Assembly: GCF_014646255.1 (NCBI RefSeq)
Contig: NZ_BMNC01000014.1
Coordinates: forward strand, 124,001 to 188,000
DNA: 64,000 nucleotides
Reading direction: 5' to 3'
Origin: Lentzea pudingi
GTDB lineage: Bacteria; Actinomycetota; Actinomycetes; Mycobacteriales; Pseudonocardiaceae
How positions within the stretch are numbered: the stretch's first letter is position 1; every line of letters begins with the position of its first letter. The translations under genes and the position numbers were made by a program. The notes under the pieces are model-generated. The model made no database searches. It saw only the letters and a program-made list of their open reading frames with translations, and was not told where the DNA came from. Below, in pieces: positions 1 to 8,625 of this stretch.

Positions 1-415
1 CCCTCTGCGGGAACCGCGGCCCGAGCAGTCCGGCGTCCGGCGAGGCGAGCAACTCCGCGAGAGCCGGCGACACGACGATCTCGCCGTCCCCCGGCAACCG
101 CTCGAGGCCCGGCGGCACCGGCGCGTTCTCCGCGCGCACGTTGACGTAGTTGCCGGGGATGTCCAGCGAACGGAAGTGAACGTACATCTCCTCCATCAGC
201 AACGGCGCCGGTCCAGTGCCCTCGGCCACCTCGTTGAGGGAGTCCGTCCGGTCGTCGCGCACCTTCAGCGCGTTCGGGATCGCGGCGGCGAGCAGCAGCA
301 CAGCCACGCACAGCCCGATGCCGACGCCCTGCAGCACGAGCCTGCCCCACGACTTCCGGCTGCCCCCGACAGCCAGCCGGACGCCGAGGAGCAGATCGCT
401 GATCACCTGTGTCAT
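1..415 (-). CDS. ABC transporter permease, FtsX-like (partial, runs off the window start)
   Basis: Only the first 138 codons lie in the window. The ATG at 415 overlaps the stop of the upstream ATPase gene (ATGA, 412-415), so the two are translationally coupled. The N-terminus has a short cytoplasmic segment and then a hydrophobic helix at about residues 25-47 (GIGLCVAVLLLAAAI), followed by an extracytoplasmic-looking stretch. That is the layout of MacB/FtsX-type permeases with a large periplasm-side domain. With the LolD-like ATPase and PadR gene upstream it forms a regulator-ATPase-permease operon, probably for export of an antibiotic or peptide. The substrate cannot be inferred. The family call leans on context because most of the protein is missing. 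Confidence 0.7.
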   Translation of the reverse strand, partial: MTQVISDLLLGVRLAVGGSRKSWGRLVLQGVGIGLCVAVLLLAAAIPNALKVRDDRTDSLNEVAEGTGPAPLLMEEMYVHFRSLDIPGNYVNVRAENAPVPPGLERLPGDGEIVVSPALAELLASPDAGLLGPRFPQR

Positions 416-1086
416 CGAACGAACTCCACGTCCCTGGCCTTGCCGTCGCGCACCACGACCTCGCGGTCGGAGTAGGCGGCGACGCGGGCCTCGTGCGTGA
501 CCAGCACGACGGCGGCACCGGTCTCCCGTGCGGCCGACGTGAGCAGGTGCATCACCCTCTCGCCGTTGAGCGAGTCGAGCGCGCCCGTCGGTTCGTCAGC
601 GAAGACCACCTTCGGTTCGGTGACCAGCGCACGGGCGATCGCCACGCGTTGCCCCTGGCCGCCGGACGTCTCGCCGGGCCGCTGGTCCGCGACGCCGTCG
701 ACCTCCAGCTTGGCCATCCAGTCCCTCGCGGCGCGTTCGGCCGCCCTGCGCTTCATGCCACTGAGCCGCAACGGCAGCGCCACGTTCTCCAGACAGGTCA
801 GTTCCGGCACGAGCTGGCCGAACTGGAAGACGAACCCGAAGTCGGTGCGCCGCAGCTCACTGCGCTCGCGGTCGGACATCGAGGTGAGCTCGCGGTCGCC
901 GTAGCGGACGACGCCGGAGTCCGGCGGCAGGATGCCCGCGATGCAGTGCAGCAGCGTGGACTTGCCGGAACCGGAGGGACCCATCACCGCGACGATCTCG
1001 CCGGCGCGGATGGTCAGACCGGCTCCTTCGAGCGCGTGCGTCTTCCCGAACGACTTGTGCAGGTCCTGCGCGACCAACAGGCTCAT
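412..1086 (-). CDS. ABC transporter ATP-binding protein (LolD/MacB type)
   Basis: A 224-aa nucleotide-binding subunit. Walker A GPSGSGKST lies at about residues 36-44, the signature is TSGGQ (140-144, with Thr in the usual Leu position), and Walker B VVFADEP is at 160-166, followed by the D-loop ALD and a switch His in VTHEA. Length and motifs fit ATPases that partner FtsX-like permeases. The start at 1086 was chosen over an upstream in-frame start at 1140 because it overlaps the PadR stop as ATGA and begins right before the conserved beta-strand. It should energise the permease encoded next, with transcription controlled by the PadR repressor upstream. Confidence 0.93.
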   Translation of the reverse strand: MSLLVAQDLHKSFGKTHALEGAGLTIRAGEIVAVMGPSGSGKSTLLHCIAGILPPDSGVVRYGDRELTSMSDRERSELRRTDFGFVFQFGQLVPELTCLENVALPLRLSGMKRRAAERAARDWMAKLEVDGVADQRPGETSGGQGQRVAIARALVTEPKVVFADEPTGALDSLNGERVMHLLTSAARETGAAVVLVTHEARVAAYSDREVVVRDGKARDVEFVR

Positions 1087-1607
1087 TTCCCGACCTCCGC
1101 GGCCAGCTTGTCGAGGCGGGCCGCGGTCAGTTCGAGCCACCGCAGGTCGGCTTCGAGGTGGAACAGGGCGAAGTCGCAGATCAGCTGGTCGGCGAGGTCA
1201 CCGTCCGCCTTGCGCCTGGTGAGCTCGCGCATGGTCCCCAGGTGTGCCGAGCGCTGGACGTCGAGCACGTCGGTCGCGCTGCGGCCGGACAGCAGGGCCA
1301 GCACGACCTTCGAGTAGAGGGTGTTCTGCAGGTACGGCTCCGGCTTCTCCGGCGTGCCGAGCCAGCGCTCCACGTCGGTGACCCCGGCGTCCGTGATCGC
1401 GTACCGCCTGCGCTCCGGGCCGTCACCCGCCTCGACGCCCGCCTCGGCCACGAGGCCGTTCTTCAGCAGTCTCGACAGGGTCGAGTACACCTGGCCGTAC
1501 GCCAGCGGCCGGTGCTGGCCGAAACGCTCGTCGTAGGCGCGCTTCAGGTCGTAACCGTGCCTTGGACCGCCTTCCAGCAGGCCCAGCAGTGCGTGTCCGA
1601 TCGCCAT
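1083..1607 (-). CDS. PadR family transcriptional regulator
   Basis: A 174-aa protein with the PadR winged-helix at residues 1-80 (ALLGLLEGGPRHGYDLKRA is the classic opening) and a C-terminal helical dimerisation part (PF10400-like). The ATG at 1607 is preferred to far-upstream starts because the PadR fold begins there. First gene of the operon with the ABC ATPase and permease. A perfect inverted repeat lies 10 bp upstream of the start, fitting autoregulation and ligand-induced derepression of the transporter, as known for PadR/LmrR-type multidrug sensors. Confidence 0.93.
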   Translation of the reverse strand: MAIGHALLGLLEGGPRHGYDLKRAYDERFGQHRPLAYGQVYSTLSRLLKNGLVAEAGVEAGDGPERRRYAITDAGVTDVERWLGTPEKPEPYLQNTLYSKVVLALLSGRSATDVLDVQRSAHLGTMRELTRRKADGDLADQLICDFALFHLEADLRWLELTAARLDKLAAEVGK

Positions 1608-1616
1608 GCGGAGCAC

Positions 1617-1633
1617 TATACACACCGTGTATA
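1617..1633. promoter_or_regulatory. Probable PadR operator
   Basis: A perfect 7-3-7 inverted repeat, TATACAC-ACC-GTGTATA, immediately upstream of the PadR start. Symmetry, AT-rich ends and position fit an autoregulatory operator overlapping the promoter. Confidence 0.75.
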
Positions 1634-1693
1634 CACCCGATGTAGTCAGCGGATGCCCTGACGAGCGACCGCCGTGGCGCCTACAGTGGTGGG

Positions 1694-2179
1694 GTGACTG
1701 GTCTGACTGTCGGCTGGGATCACGACGTCGAGCTGCTGCTCGACTTCCTGAACACTCGACACGTACTGGACAGTGAAGCCTCCTGGCGCGCATGGGTGAC
1801 CGAGCGCGGCCTCGGGCGGAGCAGCGAAATCGCGCAGGCGCGCGCCGCACGGGCGGCGCTGCGGTCGTCCATCGAGGGGTCCTCAGGGCCTCAGACGGCA
1901 GCGGGCGTCGTCCACATCGAGCTCACCGACGGCGTCCCGGTGCTGTCGAGCTCGGACGCGCTCGGCGCGGTGCTCGCCGCCTCCGCCCGCCTCGCGGTGC
2001 TCGGCTCGTGGGAACGCTTCAAGATCTGTCCGGCCGAAGATTGCCAACGCGCGTTCTTCGACCGTTCCCGCAACCGCTCGCGCACCTGGTGCTCGATGCG
2101 GGTCTGCGGGAACCGCGAGAAGGCCCGCACCTTCCGAAAACGAACCAGAGCTCAGAACAGCACGTTGGCCGCGGTGTAG
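1694..2179 (+). CDS. CGNR zinc-finger (ABATE) domain protein, putative regulator
   Basis: A 161-aa protein with a GTG start. The N-terminal ABATE-type region begins with DVELLLDFLNTR, and the C-terminal CGNR zinc finger reads CPAEDCQRAFFDRSRN...CGNREKARTF, with Cys pairs that can bind zinc. The family is predicted to bind nucleic acid and act as a stress-responsive regulator in actinobacteria; the target is unknown. It is divergent from the PadR operon, and its last 28 bp overlap the 3' end of the convergent DUF445 gene. Confidence 0.88.
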   Translation: MTGLTVGWDHDVELLLDFLNTRHVLDSEASWRAWVTERGLGRSSEIAQARAARAALRSSIEGSSGPQTAAGVVHIELTDGVPVLSSSDALGAVLAASARLAVLGSWERFKICPAEDCQRAFFDRSRNRSRTWCSMRVCGNREKARTFRKRTRAQNSTLAAV

Positions 2180-3405
2180 ATCACCAGGCCGGCGAGCGCG
2201 CCGACCACGGTGCCGTTGATCCGGATGAACTGCAGGTCCCTGCCGACCTGCAGTTCGATCTTGCGCGAGGTCTCCTCGGCGTCCCAGCGCTCGACCGTGT
2301 CCGTGATCAGCGTGGTGATCTCCGCGCGGTAGTTGCCGACCACGTACCCGGCGGCCTGCTCCAGCCAGCCGTCGACCTTGGCCCGCAGCTCGGGATCGTC
2401 GGTGAGGTTGGTGCCGAGCGTGATCAACCCCTGCGTGACGCGCCTGCGGAGCTCGCTGGACGGGTCCTCGGCGGCGTCGAGCAACATCTTCTTCGCCGTG
2501 CCCCAGGCGGAGCTGATCACCTTCTGCACGTCGGGGTGGTTGATCACCTGCTGCTTGACCTGCTCGGCCTTCTGCATCGTGACCGGATCGCTCTGCATGT
2601 CGGTGGCGAACTCGATCATGAACTGGTCGACGGCGAGCCGCATCGGATGGTTGACGTCGGTCTTGACGGCCCACGCGAAGTTGACGAGCTCGGTGTACAC
2701 CTTGTCGCCGAGCAGCGCGTCGACGAACTTCGGCGACCACGTCGGCGCACGGTCCGTGACGATCAGGCTGACGTTGTCGGAGTTGTCGCGCACCCACTCG
2801 TAGGCGCGGTCGCACATGAGGTCGACGAGCTTGTGGTGCGCGCCGTCCGTCAGGACCTGCCCGAGCAGCTTGCCGAGCGGCGGCCCCCACGGCTTCGCGG
2901 TGACCCGCTTGACGATCGCCTGCTCGACGACGGCCTGGACCTCCTCGTCCTTGAGGACCGTGATCGCACCCTTGAGGACGTTCGAGAGCTCGTTGGTGAT
3001 CCGTTCGGCGTTGTCGGGCTGCTTGATCCAGGCCCCGGCCCGTTCCGCGATGCCCGCCCGGCGCAGCTTGTCCTGCACGATCTCGGGACTGAGGAAGTTG
3101 ACGCCCACGAAGTCACCGAGCGTCTGGCCGAACATGTTCTTGCGCTCGGGGATGATCGCGGTGTGCGGAATCGGCAGGCCCAAGGGCCGCCGGAACAGCG
3201 CGGTGACGGCGAACCAGTCGGCGAGCGCGCCGACCATGCCGGCCTCCGCGGCGGCCCGCACGTAGCCGACCCAGGCCCCTTCGAAGGCGTGCGTGGCGAA
3301 GAAGATGATCGTCGCGCCTATCAGGAAGCTCGTCGCGACGAGTTTCATCTTGCGCAGGTCGGTGCGCTTCTGCTGGTCAGCGGCGGTCAGTTGCTCCACA
3401 ACCAC
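2152..3405 (-). CDS. DUF445 family membrane protein
   Basis: 417 aa. Hydrophobic helix at about residues 20-42, then the DUF445 landmark GMVGALADWFAVTALFRRPLGLPIPHTAIIP, a long helical middle region rich in charged residues, and a second membrane helix at the extreme C-terminus (VVGALAGLVIYTAANVLF). The family is widespread (YheB-like), anchored at both ends, and has no established function; a structural membrane or envelope role is inference. Divergent from the aminotransferase gene with only 23 bp between starts, so the promoters must overlap. Confidence 0.85.
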   Translation of the reverse strand: MVVEQLTAADQQKRTDLRKMKLVATSFLIGATIIFFATHAFEGAWVGYVRAAAEAGMVGALADWFAVTALFRRPLGLPIPHTAIIPERKNMFGQTLGDFVGVNFLSPEIVQDKLRRAGIAERAGAWIKQPDNAERITNELSNVLKGAITVLKDEEVQAVVEQAIVKRVTAKPWGPPLGKLLGQVLTDGAHHKLVDLMCDRAYEWVRDNSDNVSLIVTDRAPTWSPKFVDALLGDKVYTELVNFAWAVKTDVNHPMRLAVDQFMIEFATDMQSDPVTMQKAEQVKQQVINHPDVQKVISSAWGTAKKMLLDAAEDPSSELRRRVTQGLITLGTNLTDDPELRAKVDGWLEQAAGYVVGNYRAEITTLITDTVERWDAEETSRKIELQVGRDLQFIRINGTVVGALAGLVIYTAANVLF

Positions 3406-3428
3406 ATTGTCCGTGAAGATCCTGCGTT

Positions 3429-4592
3429 GTGCGGGTACCAGCGCTAGTTCCTCGGTTGCAGCCGTTCACGTCGACCATCTTCGCGGAGATGACGGCGCTG
3501 GCCGTGCGGCACGACGCCGTCAACCTCGGTCAGGGCTTCCCCGACACCGACGGTCCGTCGTCGATGCTCGCGGCGGCGCAGTCGGCGATCGCGTCGGGGG
3601 TGAACCAGTACCCGCCGGGTCCCGGGATGCCGGTGCTGCGCCGCGCCGTCGCCGCCCACCGCTCGCGGTACGGGCTCTCCTACGACCCCGACACCGAGGT
3701 CCTGGTGACGGTCGGTGCCACCGAGGCGATCGCGGCCTCGTTGCTCGCGTTGGTCGAGGCCGGTGACGAGGTGATCCTGATCGAGCCGTACTACGACTCG
3801 TACGCCGCCTCCGTCGCCATGGCGGGTGCGACGCGGGTGACCGTCGGCCTGCGTGAGGACGCGTCCGGCCGCCTGGCGCTGGACGTGGACGCCCTGCGCG
3901 CCGCCGTCACGCCGCGGACGCGGGCCGTCCTGGTCAACTCGCCGCACAACCCGACCGGCACGGTTTTCCGCTTGGAGGAGCTCCAAGCGATTGCGGCGCT
4001 GTGCGTCGAGCATGACCTGCTGGCCATCACCGACGAGGTCTACGAGCACCTGGTGTTCGACGGGCTCGTGCACATCCCGCTGGCCTCGCTGCCCGGCATG
4101 GCGTCGCGCACGTTGTCGATCTCCGGTGCGGGCAAGACGTTCAACTGCACCGGCTGGAAGATCGGCTGGGTCTGCGGGCCCTCCGAGCTCGTCGGCGCGG
4201 TCCGCGCGGCCAAGCAGTTCATGACCTTCGTCGGTGGCGCGCCGTTCCAGCCCGCCGTCGCGCACGCCCTGACCGCGGAACTGGACTGGGTCACGTCGCT
4301 GCGCGACTCGCTGGCGTCGAAGCGCGCTCGTCTGGCCGAGGGCCTGCGAGAAGCCGGTTTCGAGGTGCGCTCGTCCGAGGGCACGTACTTCATCTGTGCC
4401 GATGTCAGGCCTCTGGGTTACGAGGACGGCTGGGCCCTGTGCCGCGACCTGCCGGCCCGGATCGGCGTCGCGGCCGTGCCCGTCCAGGTGTTCACCGACC
4501 GACCGGACCAGTGGAAGCACCTGATCCGCTTCGCGTTCTGCAAGCAGGACGCCGTGATCGACGAAGCCGTGGAGCGCCTCCACAAGCTGTAG
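3429..4592 (+). CDS. dapC: Class I/II aminotransferase, DapC-like (succinyldiaminopimelate transaminase)
   Basis: 387 aa, fold-type I PLP enzyme with a GTG start. The PLP lysine is K236 in SGAGKTFNCTGWKIGW. NSPHNPTGT and the substrate-arm VNLGQGFPDTDGP near the N-terminus are typical of the KAT/DapC group. The protein resembles mycobacterial Rv0858c-type enzymes, which act in the lysine/meso-diaminopimelate pathway, so DapC is the best guess. A kynurenine or methionine aminotransferase cannot be excluded because the same subfamily covers all of them. No other lysine genes are adjacent. Confidence 0.8.
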   Translation: MRVPALVPRLQPFTSTIFAEMTALAVRHDAVNLGQGFPDTDGPSSMLAAAQSAIASGVNQYPPGPGMPVLRRAVAAHRSRYGLSYDPDTEVLVTVGATEAIAASLLALVEAGDEVILIEPYYDSYAASVAMAGATRVTVGLREDASGRLALDVDALRAAVTPRTRAVLVNSPHNPTGTVFRLEELQAIAALCVEHDLLAITDEVYEHLVFDGLVHIPLASLPGMASRTLSISGAGKTFNCTGWKIGWVCGPSELVGAVRAAKQFMTFVGGAPFQPAVAHALTAELDWVTSLRDSLASKRARLAEGLREAGFEVRSSEGTYFICADVRPLGYEDGWALCRDLPARIGVAAVPVQVFTDRPDQWKHLIRFAFCKQDAVIDEAVERLHKL

Positions 4593-4688
4593 TTGTCCAC
4601 AGGCGTGGATGAGTTTCTCCACAGCTGTGGACAACCCACTTTCGGGTGAGGTGTGGAGCCTCGGCGCCGGAGTTCGACTCCAAATGTC

Positions 4689-5219
4689 ATGGACTCGAAC
4701 ACAGAGCTTCTCGTGGCGTGGCGTTCCGGCCTCTCCGGCTGGGACGCCCTCGTCGACCGCTACTCACGCCTGGTCTGGTCGGTGCCCAGATCGTTCCGCC
4801 TGAGCCAGACCGATGCCGCCGACGTCTACCAGTGCACCTGGCTCTGCCTGGCAGAACACCTGACGCGCCTGCGAGAACCGGAACGTCTCGGCGTGTGGCT
4901 GGTCCGTACCGCCACCCGCCAGTCGCTGACGGTCCTGCGCACCCGCGGCCGTGAGGTCTCGTACGACCTGTGGGAGCCGGCCTCCCCCCTCCCGGCCCCG
5001 GACGAGGTGGCCGTCACCAACGACCGGCAGCGCCGCCTGTGGTCCGCGCTGATGACCTTGAGCGAACGTTGCCAACAGCTGCTGCGGATCGCTGCCCACA
5101 GCCCCGAACTGAGTTATGCACAGGTTGCCGACGCCCTGGGGATGAAGCTGGGGAGCGTTGGCTCCACCCGCACCCGTTGCCTCGCTGACCTGCGACGGAA
5201 GGTGGAGGGCCTGCGATGA
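4689..5219 (+). CDS. ECF-type RNA polymerase sigma factor
   Basis: 176 aa. Region 2 helices lie at about residues 5-75 (LVDRYSRLVWSV...DAADVYQCTWLCLAEHL) and the region 4 HTH at about 118-165 (LSYAQVADALGMKLGSVGSTRTRCLADLRRK). The ATG at 4689 is taken rather than the in-frame 4653 because sigma region 2 starts shortly after it. Its stop overlaps the ATG of the next gene (ATGA at 5216-5219), and that gene in turn overlaps the CHAT gene, so the three are one translationally coupled unit. No classical anti-sigma with a transmembrane helix is present, so control may run through the 119-aa protein and CHAT protease. Confidence 0.9.
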   Translation: MDSNTELLVAWRSGLSGWDALVDRYSRLVWSVPRSFRLSQTDAADVYQCTWLCLAEHLTRLREPERLGVWLVRTATRQSLTVLRTRGREVSYDLWEPASPLPAPDEVAVTNDRQRRLWSALMTLSERCQQLLRIAAHSPELSYAQVADALGMKLGSVGSTRTRCLADLRRKVEGLR

Positions 5220-5575
5220 GGGACTCGCTGCTCGACGAGATCGCCGACCTGTTCCGCTCGGACACCCCACCGCTGGCCCTCGCGCCCCGCCCGACTGGCC
5301 TCGAACCCATGGAGGCCGTCCAAGAACCGGTTCGCGGCTCCTCCCACCAGCTCGTGTTCCACCTCGGCACCGGCCGCCTGCACCTGCGGGTCGACTCGGG
5401 CCGGCTGACCGGCGTGCTGGACGACAGCGGCCTCACCGTCGAGGTCCACGAGCCGGCCGGCGTCCAGGCGCTGCGGCCGGACGCCGAGGGCTGGTTCCGC
5501 ACGACCGTCAGGCCGGGCCCGGTGTGCGTGGCGGTGCCCGCGCTCGGCATGACGACGGGCTGGTTCGTCGCATGA
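5216..5575 (+). CDS. 119-aa protein between sigma factor and CHAT protease (unknown)
   Basis: 119 aa, no recognised family, no membrane helix or signal peptide. A helical acidic N-terminus (MRDSLLDEIADLFRSD) is followed by a beta-rich region with QLVFHLGTGRLHLRVDSGRL and VEVHEPAGVQ, which looks like a small beta-sandwich. Start and stop both overlap neighbours by ATGA, so stoichiometric co-expression with the sigma factor and CHAT protein is expected. Working hypothesis: it is the anti-sigma or adaptor cleaved or bound by the CHAT protease, by analogy with Csx30 next to TPR-CHAT and RpoE in type III-E CRISPR loci. This is inference from gene order only. Confidence 0.75.
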   Translation: MRDSLLDEIADLFRSDTPPLALAPRPTGLEPMEAVQEPVRGSSHQLVFHLGTGRLHLRVDSGRLTGVLDDSGLTVEVHEPAGVQALRPDAEGWFRTTVRPGPVCVAVPALGMTTGWFVA

Positions 5576-7563
5576 GCGCCAGCGCCGACCCCCGGGCCAC
5601 CATCGCCACGACCGAGATCCGCGGCACGAAGGTCCAGCGCGCCGACGCCCTGCACGACCTGAGCGTGGCCCACGTCGAACTCGGCCACCTCGACGTCGCC
5701 GCGAAGTTCGCGCGGCGCGGGCTGCGGCTCACCGGCGCGGCCCGGTTCCACCTCACACTCGCGTGGATCGAGCTGGATCGCGGGCGCCGCAGGCAGAGCC
5801 TCCACCACCTCGACCTGGCCACACCCCACCTGCGCGGCGGGGAACTGGCGCGGGCGCGGTGCCTGCGCGGCCTGCACCTCTGCTCGGCGGAGCCTCGGCT
5901 GGCCATCGCCGAACTCACCGCGGTCGTCAAGGAGCTGCGCCGGTACGGCGACGAGCGGTGGCTGGCCAACGCGCTCGTCGGACGTGGGATCGCGCGGTGC
6001 TCCGCGTTGAAGCTCGTCCAGGCGGAGGCCGACTTCACCGCGGCCGAGACGCTGCTGCGGTCGTCGGGTGAGGCAGGACGAGCGGCGATGTGCCTGCACA
6101 ACAAGGGGTTCGTGGCGATGCTCGCGGGCAACCTGCCGCTCGCCCTGCGCAGGTACGAGGAGGCCGCGAAGACCGGTCTGGACTCGGCGAGCCGGCCGGA
6201 GGCGCTCGTCGACCGGGCCGAGGCGTTGCTCGCGGCCGGGCTCACCGCGGAGGCGCGCCGGGTGCTGGCGCCCGCGGTGGAGCTGCTGCGTCGCTGCGCC
6301 AGGCACGTGCCGGAACTGGCTGTGCTGAGTGCGCGGTGCGCGTTGCGGGACGGGGATCCCGAGCCCGCGCGGAGGCTGGGCGGTGCGGACGTCGAGTTCA
6401 TGCTCGCCGCCGGGAAGCTCGACGCCGTCGCGGCGCACAGGTTTCGCGGGCCGGTGCAGACTCGGGCGCTCGGGTGGCTCGCACAGGCACGGCGGTCGGA
6501 CCGCAGAGGTGCGCTGGCCGCGTGCCGGGCCGGGCTCAGGCTGCTGGACGAACACCACGGCGACTGGCCCCGGCGTGAGCTGACCGGGCACGCGCTCGGG
6601 CTCGCCAGGACCGCTCGCGAGGTGCTGCACTGGTCCGAGCACCACCGGGCGTCGGTTCCGTTGCCTCCGAACGAACCCGGCCTCGCCCGAGCCCTGGGCG
6701 AGCTGCGGCGGGCGAAGGCGTTCGGGCTGCCGCTGGAGGCCAGGGAGCGGGACGTCCGGAGGCTGACCCTGGCGGCCGCCACTCGCACGAAGCCAGGCGC
6801 GACGACACCAGACCTGCCGCTGGTCAGCTTCATCGTCCACGAAGGACGGACGAAGGCGGTCACGGTGATCAACGGCCGCGCCCGCCTGCGCGTGGTGCCC
6901 GACCCCGCCGAACTCGTCCGCACCGCCAAGCTCGCCCTGCAGGCCGGCCGTCCCGTCACCTCCGACCTGCTGCCGGACGCGGAGGAGGTCGTCGTCATCC
7001 CGGACGGCGTGCTCGACGACATGCCGTGGGCCGCGCTTGGCCGCCGGGTCCACGTCATCCCGTCGCTACGGCATTGGAGGTCCTCCAACCACCACGGCCG
7101 CCGAGTCTGGGTCACCGGCCCCGGACTGCCCACCGACGAAGTACCCGCACTCCAACGAGAACACGGCGGCATGATCGTCAGGTCCACTGTGGAGTCGACG
7201 CTCAGGGCGCTGGAAGGTGCCGGGGTCGTGCACATCGCGGCGCACGGGCACGTCAACCCGGACAACCCGCTGTTCTCCCACCTCGAACTGGAGGACGGCC
7301 CGCTCTACGGCTACGACATCGCCAGGATCGAGAGCCCACCGGACGTCGTCGTCCTGTCGGCCTGCGAGTCAGGCCTCGCCCGCGCGTTCCTCGACGCCGG
7401 CACCAGAGCGGTCGTCGCCACCACCCTCCGCGTGCCGGACGCGCTGGTCAGCGAGGCCATGACCGAGGTGCACCGCAGGATCGGCCACCCGGTGGAGGCG
7501 GCCAGAGCCGTCGCCCACCTCGGCTTCAGCTGCTACGGCACCGGCACGAGAGTCGCGGCGTGA
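5572..7563 (+). CDS. TPR-CHAT caspase-like peptidase
   Basis: 663 aa. The N-terminal two thirds is a run of helical TPR-like repeats (for example LHDLSVAHVELGHLDVAAKF and MCLHNKGFVAMLAGNLPLAL). The C-terminal CHAT domain holds HIAAHG (catalytic His about 558) and VVLSACESG (Cys598), the caspase-type His-Cys dyad. The start ATG at 5572 overlaps the preceding stop. CHAT proteins are clan CD proteases that cut partner proteins in conflict, stress or cell-death pathways. Coupling to a sigma factor suggests protease-controlled transcription. The gene ends 31 bp inside the 3' end of a convergent S8 protease gene, making a four-gene locus. Confidence 0.92.
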   Translation: MSASADPRATIATTEIRGTKVQRADALHDLSVAHVELGHLDVAAKFARRGLRLTGAARFHLTLAWIELDRGRRRQSLHHLDLATPHLRGGELARARCLRGLHLCSAEPRLAIAELTAVVKELRRYGDERWLANALVGRGIARCSALKLVQAEADFTAAETLLRSSGEAGRAAMCLHNKGFVAMLAGNLPLALRRYEEAAKTGLDSASRPEALVDRAEALLAAGLTAEARRVLAPAVELLRRCARHVPELAVLSARCALRDGDPEPARRLGGADVEFMLAAGKLDAVAAHRFRGPVQTRALGWLAQARRSDRRGALAACRAGLRLLDEHHGDWPRRELTGHALGLARTAREVLHWSEHHRASVPLPPNEPGLARALGELRRAKAFGLPLEARERDVRRLTLAAATRTKPGATTPDLPLVSFIVHEGRTKAVTVINGRARLRVVPDPAELVRTAKLALQAGRPVTSDLLPDAEEVVVIPDGVLDDMPWAALGRRVHVIPSLRHWRSSNHHGRRVWVTGPGLPTDEVPALQREHGGMIVRSTVESTLRALEGAGVVHIAAHGHVNPDNPLFSHLELEDGPLYGYDIARIESPPDVVVLSACESGLARAFLDAGTRAVVATTLRVPDALVSEAMTEVHRRIGHPVEAARAVAHLGFSCYGTGTRVAA

Positions 7564-8384
7564 AGAGCTGCGGCGAAGGACGTGCCGGTGCACAGCTGCT
7601 GCGAAGTCCCCACCGTGGAGGGCACGTCGACGCCGGGTGCGACCACGTCGACCCACGGCCCGTGCCCCGAGAACGGTGCCGACGTGCCCACCGCCGTCAC
7701 CGAGGGCAGCGCGGCGGGCCACCACGGGCGTGCGGAACCGCCGTTGCCCGCCGCGGCCACCACGTTGCGGCCGTACGAGGCCAGTACCGGCGGGCACCGG
7801 TCGTCGAACGAGTAGGTGCCGGACGCCACCAGCACCACCGGCAGGTCGCAGGTGGCGCGCAGAGCGGCGGCCAGGCTCAGGTCGTCGCCGAAACCCGAAG
7901 CGCCCAGGACGGGGAACGGGCGGACCGAGGCGCCGTGGTGGCGGAGGACACCGGCGACCAACATGCCGTGCGGGGCGTCGAGCGGGGTGTCGAGCAACGC
8001 GACCGTGCCCTCGCCCAGCAACTCCGGGATGCGTTCGCCGATCACGGGCCGGGAGGTGCCGATCATGATCGGGCAGGCGAAGTGGACGTGGTTCGGCGTC
8101 GCCCCCACGTCCACGGCGATGTCGGCGACGCGCGCTCGTTCGGACGCCTTCAGGTGCATGCGGATGGCACCTGAAACGATCTCCTCGTGCGAGTAGATGC
8201 CTCGCAAACGCTTGCGCACAGTGGGTGCGTCCGCCGGCAGGACCACCAGTTCCCCCGAACGGAGCAAGCTCTCGTTTGGTCCCGCGCGATCATGCACAAT
8301 CACCGGGCCGAGTTCACGGGAGACGTGATCGACCAGCTCAGAGAGGTTGTTGACCTGCTTCGGCGCGTCCACATCAGACACCAT
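7533..8384 (-). CDS. S8 (subtilase) family serine protease, cytoplasmic
   Basis: 283 aa from the ATG at 8384; a GTG at 8447 would add 21 residues. Subtilase landmarks occur in order: Asp region ALLDTPLDAPHGMLVAGVL (Asp then His of HG), oxyanion Asn region VVAAAGNGGSARP, and Ser in CTGTSFAAALHAA. The N-terminal ~100 residues resemble no propeptide I recognise, and no signal peptide is seen, so it probably acts inside the cell. Its 3' end overlaps that of the CHAT gene by 31 bp. It may process or be processed by the CHAT/sigma partners. Catalytic triad spacing is compact, so activity is likely but not certain. Confidence 0.82.
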   Translation of the reverse strand: MVSDVDAPKQVNNLSELVDHVSRELGPVIVHDRAGPNESLLRSGELVVLPADAPTVRKRLRGIYSHEEIVSGAIRMHLKASERARVADIAVDVGATPNHVHFACPIMIGTSRPVIGERIPELLGEGTVALLDTPLDAPHGMLVAGVLRHHGASVRPFPVLGASGFGDDLSLAAALRATCDLPVVLVASGTYSFDDRCPPVLASYGRNVVAAAGNGGSARPWWPAALPSVTAVGTSAPFSGHGPWVDVVAPGVDVPSTVGTSQQLCTGTSFAAALHAATLVPVP

Positions 8385-8625
8385 CCCCCGCCGCGACACG
8401 GTCCACAGGGGACTGAGGCGCAAAGTCACTCGATCCGATGACGACACTGACGGTGTTCATGCCTGATCAGGGCGACACGGACAGCCGCACGAGACCGCCC
8501 TTCCGGGTGTTTCGCGCCGAGTTCGTTCGCAAAGCCACTCACCGGTGCTAGACATAGCTCTACGTCGACCTCCGACGGCGCTGTGCGTTGAGGGTGACCC
8601 GAAACGGTGGACGGGTGGTGATCCT

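Noticed and set aside
5014..7053. 679-aa ORF opposite the CHAT gene
   Set aside because: Antisense shadow; the + frame carries the CHAT dyad.
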